Of a DNA stretch of 64,000 nt, positions 59,165 through 64,000 are shown piece after piece. The position numbers and the translations under genes are program-made. Position 1 is the first letter of the stretch. Every line of letters starts with the position of its first letter. The stretch is from Gnetum montanum. Its lineage: Eukaryota > Streptophyta > Gnetopsida > Gnetales > Gnetaceae. The stretch lies in the NCBI GenBank assembly GCA_015680685.1, contig MNCI01029653.1, forward strand, positions 570,367 through 634,366, given 5' to 3'. Below the pieces are notes generated by a model. It was not told the origin of the DNA and ran no database searches. It worked only from the letters and a program-made list of their open reading frames with translations.

Positions 59165-60134
59165 TGGTTGTTGGAACCAATAGTAGGTTGAGAGTTAACA
59201 ACCTTGTGGCATTGCGTTGCTACGGCTGGGTAGGGATTTCACCTTTCATAGTTGGAGCAGGTGGTAATGGAGCTATTGGTGGAAGAGATGTGGCTGGATG
59301 AGAAGGATGGTATGTTTTTGGAACATCGCCCCTAGGAGAAGGATTCCTATAATACTCACAAGCTTGGTAGCAAGGTTGAGGAGTACTGTGACCAGTAGAG
59401 TCATGTGGAGAGACTAGTTGCTACATGTAATATCCATACGGGTCAAGTTTCTAGTAAGGATACTATTGTCTTGGTGGTGGCATTCGCCATGATTGTGGGT
59501 AGTGCCATTGTTGATATTGCTCAATCGGTTGCAGTGGAGTTCCACTAGGATAATACATTAAGGGTTGGTGGAACTACCATGGGTTACCTTAAGGATAAGG
59601 TAACCTTCAGGGTATTTTTCGTTTGTTTAATCGTGGGTTGAGTGCATACACCCTAGACTCCTATAGATGTGAGATTATAGGGCAACATCCCTTAGGATGA
59701 TCATATTGACATATTTCACATCCACTATCATTGTCCGTTTCTAAATCCAAAACCTCTTCAATGATGGCAACTTTGCCCTTACNTACTTCTGATGTCAACT
59801 TTTGAATAGGCAAAGTTTTCCTATTCACCATCTCTTCAAGTGGTGACTCTTCTTCATCCTCACAAAATCTTACTCCCCTCTTCTAGAGGGAATGATCTTG
59901 GTTATACTCTTCTACACTTTCTCTCTTCCGTAGCTTACCTTCTTCCTTAGCAACTTGCTCCAATAGTCTTTGAATTTGATGGGACCTAAGCTTGGGTAGT
60001 CTTCCTTGGGCATAAGTCCCAAGGGTTCTTCTCGTTTCATGCCTAAGCCCATCTATGAGATGGCGCAGTTGATCCCTTTGCGAGTAACCATGGCCAGGGC
60101 AACGATGTAACAGTGCATAGTATTGGTCCATGGT
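59165..60134 (-). pseudogene. gag C-terminal half of E5
   Basis: Starts in the capsid block MDQYYALLHRCPGHGYSQRD (60131), then LRHETRRTLGTYAQGRLPKL and GKLRKRESVEEYNQDHSL. The zinc-knuckle-like CEICQYDHPKGCC lies near 59690. The N at 59783 marks a join with missing sequence. The N-terminal half is gone because the element switches at AGCATCCA (60135-60142) into inverted LTR. Confidence 0.8.
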
Positions 60135-60296
60135 AGCATCCAGAATAGATTAATTAGTGTTAATTGATGTTATTAAATGCTTTCATAGCTAATTAATGAT
60201 TCTCTCTCACCCTACAACTCTCTTAAGTAAGCACACATGGTACGATCACTTCAAGCATGCATGTAACACTTGGTAACCCAGTAACGATTAGCATTG
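60135..60296 (+). repeat. inverted LTR fragment fused to gag and to the tRNA copy
   Basis: The reverse complement equals LTR positions about 60730-60888 of the adjacent LTR (TGGATGCT ... GCTAATCATTA) at roughly 90%. The left join to gag lies in the shared octamer AGCATCCA. The right join to the tRNA lies in the shared CGTT (now CATT, 60292-60295). Confidence 0.88.
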
Positions 60297-60364
60297 TAGT
60301 ATAGTGGTGAGTATTCCCGCCTATCACATGGGCGACCTGGGTTCAATCCCTAGCAACGGTGCTA
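60291..60364 (+). tRNA. tRNA-Asp sequence fused to the E5 LTR (retro-copied primer, pseudo-tRNA)
   Basis: GCATTGTAGTATAGTGGTGAG at the start and the rest through 60361 follow plant tRNA-Asp(GUC) over its whole length: D-loop, anticodon stem CCCGCC/ACATGGG, T-loop GGTTCAATC. The next three bases, CTA, stand where mature tRNA has CCA, followed by one A and the LTR terminus TGATGAG. The anticodon GTC reads ATC. Differences from the consensus (recalled, not searched) are mostly transitions. Nuclear tRNA genes do not encode CCA; here it is the PBS position, so this is best read as a reverse-transcribed primer, not a gene. Confidence 0.85.
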
Positions 60365-60365
60365 A

Positions 60366-61192
60366 TGATGAGCGGTGAGGTACCCCTACGCTTAACCATA
60401 CGAATACGAGCATTTCACGCATGATCCGATCGAATTCCAAGGACTAAGTGCTTATGTGCCCTTGTAAAACAAGGATGGGTTGGCTGATCGTTGTCTTTCC
60501 AAACTTACTTGTATGTCATGATTGTATGGTTAAGTAAGCTTGAGGCATATGATTTTTATAGCTTTTATGTTTTTATGTCCTGCTACTAATAAGGGAGGAG
60601 AGAGAGATAACTAAGTGACTAATTTAACTTAACTACTGATTAACTAGGCTTTAACTAATCCCAACACCAGTATCCATTCTCACTTGCCGTACACATCCTG
60701 AACCAGTGCAACACTACTGGGATTACCAAACGCTAATCATTATTGGGTTACCAAGTGTTACACGCATGCTTGAAGTGATCGTACTATGTGTGCTTACTTA
60801 GAAGAGTGTAGGGTGAGAGAGAATCATTAATTAACTAAGAAAAAATTTAATAACATCAATTAACACTAATTAATCTATTCTGGATGCTGCAACATTTATC
60901 ATAAAGTTTGTCTTTATTTCTGTACACAATGTGTGCTCAGGTACACAATGCTCGAATAAGAATCCATTCACTTGATGACTCCTACTGTGGGCACACAGAA
61001 ATAATTCTACTCTAGAGGGGAGAAAAGGCAAGAGTTTGGCTAAGGGACTAACTATCTAATACAAAACCAAGTGTGCCCTCCTCTTATTTATAGGCAAGGA
61101 GGTAGGTCCCAATATCGGGTATTTGACATCTCCAATATCGCAAACCTGATATTGCGAATGCAATATCATGGCCTTGATATCACGGTTCATCA
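60366..61192 (-). repeat. 5' LTR of E5
   Basis: 827 bp from TGATGAGCGGTGAGG to CACGGTTCATCA. The minus-strand TATA box is at 61085-61092. U3 has worn 'gatatcgc/caatatcgca' motifs. Followed by CCATG. Confidence 0.92.
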
Positions 61193-61197
61193 CCATG

Positions 61198-62672
61198 AAA
61201 CCAATACCATGATTCAACAAACAAAATTTTGTCCCACAACCATGTTTCTTGAACTGCATGTAATTCCACACAAATGAACTTTATAATACCCTTCAAAGTA
61301 ATATTTTCCCAAAGAAAAAAATTAATTTCACAGTTAAAAAAGTACTTCCCAAGATGATCCCAACAACACTAATTTCACCTAAATCGAGCTCTTGGAAGCA
61401 AAGTTATGCACATCCAAAGTTTGATTAATAAATTAATACTTAATAATATTTAATTACCACCAATGATGATAGAAACTCCCATGCCATAATAGGCCTCTAA
61501 AATATAATATTCCAACTGTACTTGTCACATCAACATCACATATCATATTCCACAAGTCCACATCACACCATACATTGCATATGTATATTAATAAATAATT
61601 CATAATCAAAATTGCACAATTTTGGGAAATATACAAAATAATATGTCCAAGCTCAATCTTTTACCTATCTGCCCCACAAGACCACATCACATGATCATAT
61701 ACACTAATCTAGCACAAAAATATAGGGAAAAGGTAAAGACAACCCACTAATTAAAATTGTTGTGGTAGAAAATATGAAACAAGCAAAAAACCCTTAAAAA
61801 TCTAGCAAGACTCCATTTTACTCGAAACAAGTTCCACACCTACATAGACACAACCACAGCAATTCCAAATCCAAGTTTAGACTAAGCAAAAATCATCCAC
61901 AATTCTCAGAATAGAAGAAGAGAGAAAAAAACTGAAGAAATAGGTTCCTATTCATTTCTATGTTTTTTTTTTCTCAGACAGACAATACAAAAACCAAAAT
62001 CCAAATTCTCACGAGTGGTATCAAGAAATAGAAAAGGAAATAAAATAATGATAGAAAAGCAAGGTGGTGATGTTATTGTTTATACTTTATGATAATCATA
62101 ATGCTTTTATAAAAAACAAAGATGTGCTTTTTTGTCATGTGCCTCACCTCACATGTATAACTAATTTGACTTTTTTTTTAACAAATTTTTTTTTATAAGT
62201 TGATTTTTTTCCCAGAACTAATACCTTGCACTTCAAACATGCATAACAACCACATCGGGACTCCAAATTAAAATTTTTTTGAACCTATGGGATCCTTATC
62301 AAATGCTCTACACCTTCACATGTCAAAATCATACCCAAGCATCACACAACACAGCAATATAGTTCAAATGCATAAATACTAAAATTGCATATAAAGCTTA
62401 AATGCATACCAAATAGGTGCTCTTATACCCCAATCCAACATCCCTGCTAGTAACATCACTTGTCTAACACATCACACAAGGCTAGTGTACATAATCATTT
62501 TAGTTAAGCATGTAAAGACATCATAATCATAATATAAAGATGAAAGCCTCAGAACATCCAAAGTGCAATCATACTAAACTAACTTGTCCTCGGTAACCCA
62601 CTGAGACTACACACGTAATGTATAAATCATAAGTGTACAATCATACCTAATGTATCTGGATGGGATGTAACA
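61198..62672 (-). repeat. 5' LTR of E4, right part
   Basis: Collinear with 45813-47284 ('aaaccaatac', 'tttcttgaactgcatgtaattccac', ... 'gatgggatgtaaca'). It lacks the long (TA)n tract. Followed by TATTA. Confidence 0.9.
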
Positions 62673-62830
62673 TATTAACCTAGTGGTAAGACTTTTAATT
62701 TGAAAGCTTTAAGTCATGGGTTCAATTTTGATGGGTATTGGTGAGTTATATATCTTAGGTTATGTTTATATTATAATTATTTCAAGGTTTCAACACCCTC
62801 CTCCCCTAATAACCCCATTCTAAAAACTTG
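62673..62830 (+). repeat. SINE copy S3 (tRNA-derived)
   Basis: TAACCTAGTGG (A box, 62676-62686) and GGTTCAATTTTG (B box, 62719-62730) are spaced ~33 bp apart, as in pol III promoters. The body matches S1 and S2. E4 inserted at its 5' edge, so its first bases double as the TATTA target duplication. Confidence 0.7.
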
Positions 62831-62901
62831 GAATGTTAGAACTAGAAGTTAGGAGGAGGAGTAAGGAAGATGTCGGAACCCAAAAGAATTTGACTAGTGG
62901 A

Positions 62902-63910
62902 TGTTGGATCCCAATAAAATGAATAATATTTTAAAAATATGCAAAGTACATCAAATCAACAATATAGAAAGAGGTTTAGATTTCATCTTTACAATGAATC
63001 CTGAAAAAACCTTCCCTTTGGGATAGGAAAAGGATTAAATCTTATCCTTATTTAGAAGCATCATCATTGGTTTTCACTTATTACTAAAGGGTTTCTTGCA
63101 AAAAGAAGAAGAAAACTGCCTATAAAGATAAAAGAAAGTATCATTAGAAATAATAATCCAATAGAATGTGAAGTAGGATCCTAAACAAAGATGCTTATTT
63201 TGAGGTTTGCTAGAATAGACATCTCCTCTACAAGTTCAAAGTCTACTCTAGAAGAAAAGACATCTTGTCTAGGAAGTAGATGTCTACTCCTACTTCTGAA
63301 AGTCTTCTATGTCAAGGCTAGCTTTAGAAAAGACATCTTCTACACCCGAAAGACATCTACTATAGACATCTTTGCACTTGGAGAAGGTGTTCCATCCTCT
63401 TCAAAGACATTTTGTACAGATTCTAATGCACTTCAAATTGAATTATATTATAAGGAGAAGATAAAGGTCACTTCGAAAACTATAAAAAGAATCAAGGCCT
63501 AAGCTTAATAGTGGAGATTAAGAAGAAAGGTCCCCCCAAGTATAAGGTGAATAGAAAGCCTCCATGATGCCTCTAGAGAGAGAGAGAGAGTTGGAGAGTG
63601 GCTTGAGAGAGAAGTGTATGAAGCTCATCTTAAGCACTCTTGTTTTTGTTATTGTGAGCCATTTTTGGCCATTGTGTAAAGAGGGTAAAAGAGAGACATT
63701 GTTGATTGGCTTTTTTCTTGTGTGAGAAAAGTGTTATTATGAGGATCTTAAGTGTTGTATGTCCTTGGGGATTGTATGCTTCTAACTATGTACTTGAATT
63801 TCAAGTAAGAATAAAGAGTTGTGCTTTTTATTTCTTTTTCATTATGTGTTATTTTGAGAATTTTGTAGGATTTGGCTTCAATTTGGGATGTTGGAGTTCG
63901 GTCCTCACTA
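62902..63910 (+). repeat. putative Copia 5' LTR
   Basis: TGTTGGATCCC start, TATAAAAAG at 63481-63489, a (GA)n stretch at about 63573, a pyrimidine/T-rich U5 and an end at TCACTA. An AATTGGTAATAGAG primer-binding site follows. The partner LTR would be outside the window. A cluster of AGACATCT motifs lies in U3 (63215-63410). ORFs inside are probably spurious. Confidence 0.6.
63481..63489 (+). promoter_or_regulatory. TATA box of the putative Copia LTR
   Basis: AACTATAAAAAGAATC, plus orientation, at a position typical for the R start. Confidence 0.5.
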
Positions 63911-63928
63911 AATTGGTAATAGAGATAA
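63911..63928 (+). other. primer-binding site, tRNA-Met type
   Basis: AATTGGTAATAGAGATAAGG resembles the common (AA)TTGGTATCAGAGC site with three changes. It marks the start of a plus-oriented element running off the window. Confidence 0.55.
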
Positions 63929-64000
63929 GGTTTGAAGACAAGCTACTCAAGTTGGAAAGTCATTAACATCATCACACAATGAATTCACTCATCTTTAGTG

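Larger units (their letters stand above)
52889..61192 (-). mobile_element. E5: Athila-lineage LTR retrotransposon with pol
   Basis: Minus-oriented, in the E4 5' LTR, with a perfect CCATG duplication (52884-52888, 61193-61197). The uninterrupted sister LTR reads 'attcattccatgaaaccaatac' at 45803, confirming the empty site. It contains protease, RT, RNase H and integrase. The 5' half of gag and the normal leader are replaced by an inverted LTR fragment plus a tRNA-Asp copy. Confidence 0.92.
44765..62672 (-). mobile_element. E4: Tekay/Del-like chromovirus, host of E5
   Basis: Minus-oriented. LTRs run TGTAACACCCC to GGGATGTAACA, flanked by a perfect TATTA duplication (44760-44764, 62673-62677). 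The internal region 47285-51815 carries gag, RT, RNase H and integrase with a C-terminal chromodomain remnant. E5 sits in the 5' LTR. Without E5 it is about 9.6 kb. Confidence 0.9.

Noticed and set aside
60291-60361. An active nuclear tRNA-Asp gene
   Set aside because: Anticodon mutated to ATC, the acceptor start replaced by LTR sequence, and the 3' end continuing into the CCA position and LTR as in every PBS of the family.

Overview
The window is plant nuclear DNA made almost entirely of decayed, nested retrotransposons. Evidence for a plant is the mix of Athila-like and Tat-like Ty3/gypsy elements, a Tekay/Del-like chromovirus, Copia remnants, a plant-type LINE with a DUF4283-like ORF1, tRNA-derived SINEs, and stop codons produced largely by C-to-T (CpG and CAG/CHG) decay. 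The species cannot be told. I see no intact cellular gene; one minus-strand stretch near the left edge may be the remnant of an intron-containing gene.

Layout. 1-193: end of an Athila-type LTR. About 480-2269: unrecognised minus-strand gene remnant. About 2990-11150: a Tat-lineage element (plus) with RT, RNase H, a second RNase H, integrase, a roughly 22-unit minisatellite in its 3' untranslated region, a PPT and a 3' LTR. 11150-17389 ('F'): leader and gag (plus), then an inverted leader-PBS-LTR, then a long coiled-coil ORF riddled with TAG, then PPT and 3' LTR. 17390-21281 and 34077-about 34840: one minus-strand LINE, split in ORF1 by element 'C' (21282-34071, TSD TTCTT). C carries gag without visible pol, and its 3' LTR is split by 'E2' (22062-28612, TSD C/TTTGT). 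35960-41440 ('E3', TSD ACCCA): a second E2-type element. 41446-44759: AT-rich, with a Copia RT scrap and SINE pieces. 44765-62672 ('E4', TSD TATTA): a Tekay-like element with 2.5-kb LTRs. Its 5' LTR is split by 'E5' (52889-61192, TSD CCATG), an Athila-like element with PR, RT, RNase H and integrase. 62673-62830: SINE. 62902-63910: putative Copia 5' LTR followed by a Met-type PBS.

How they relate. E2, E3 and E5 are one family: tRNA-Asp primer site, the same LTR termini, the same roughly 1.9-kb 3' untranslated region. E2 and E3 keep gag and protease but share one deletion that removed RT, RNase H and integrase, so they look like a non-autonomous subfamily that depended on an E5-like partner. 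C is a more distant gag-only relative.

The most unusual structure is the 5' end of E5. A nearly full-length copy of the tRNA-Asp primer, including the position of its CCA end, is fused to the LTR. On its other side is an inverted LTR fragment, and both fusion points lie at short microhomologies. This looks like a fossil of aberrant reverse transcription that copied the whole primer tRNA.

Data quality: two N runs (22719-23481, 38837-39085) and six single Ns, several of which are chimeric or gapped joins.
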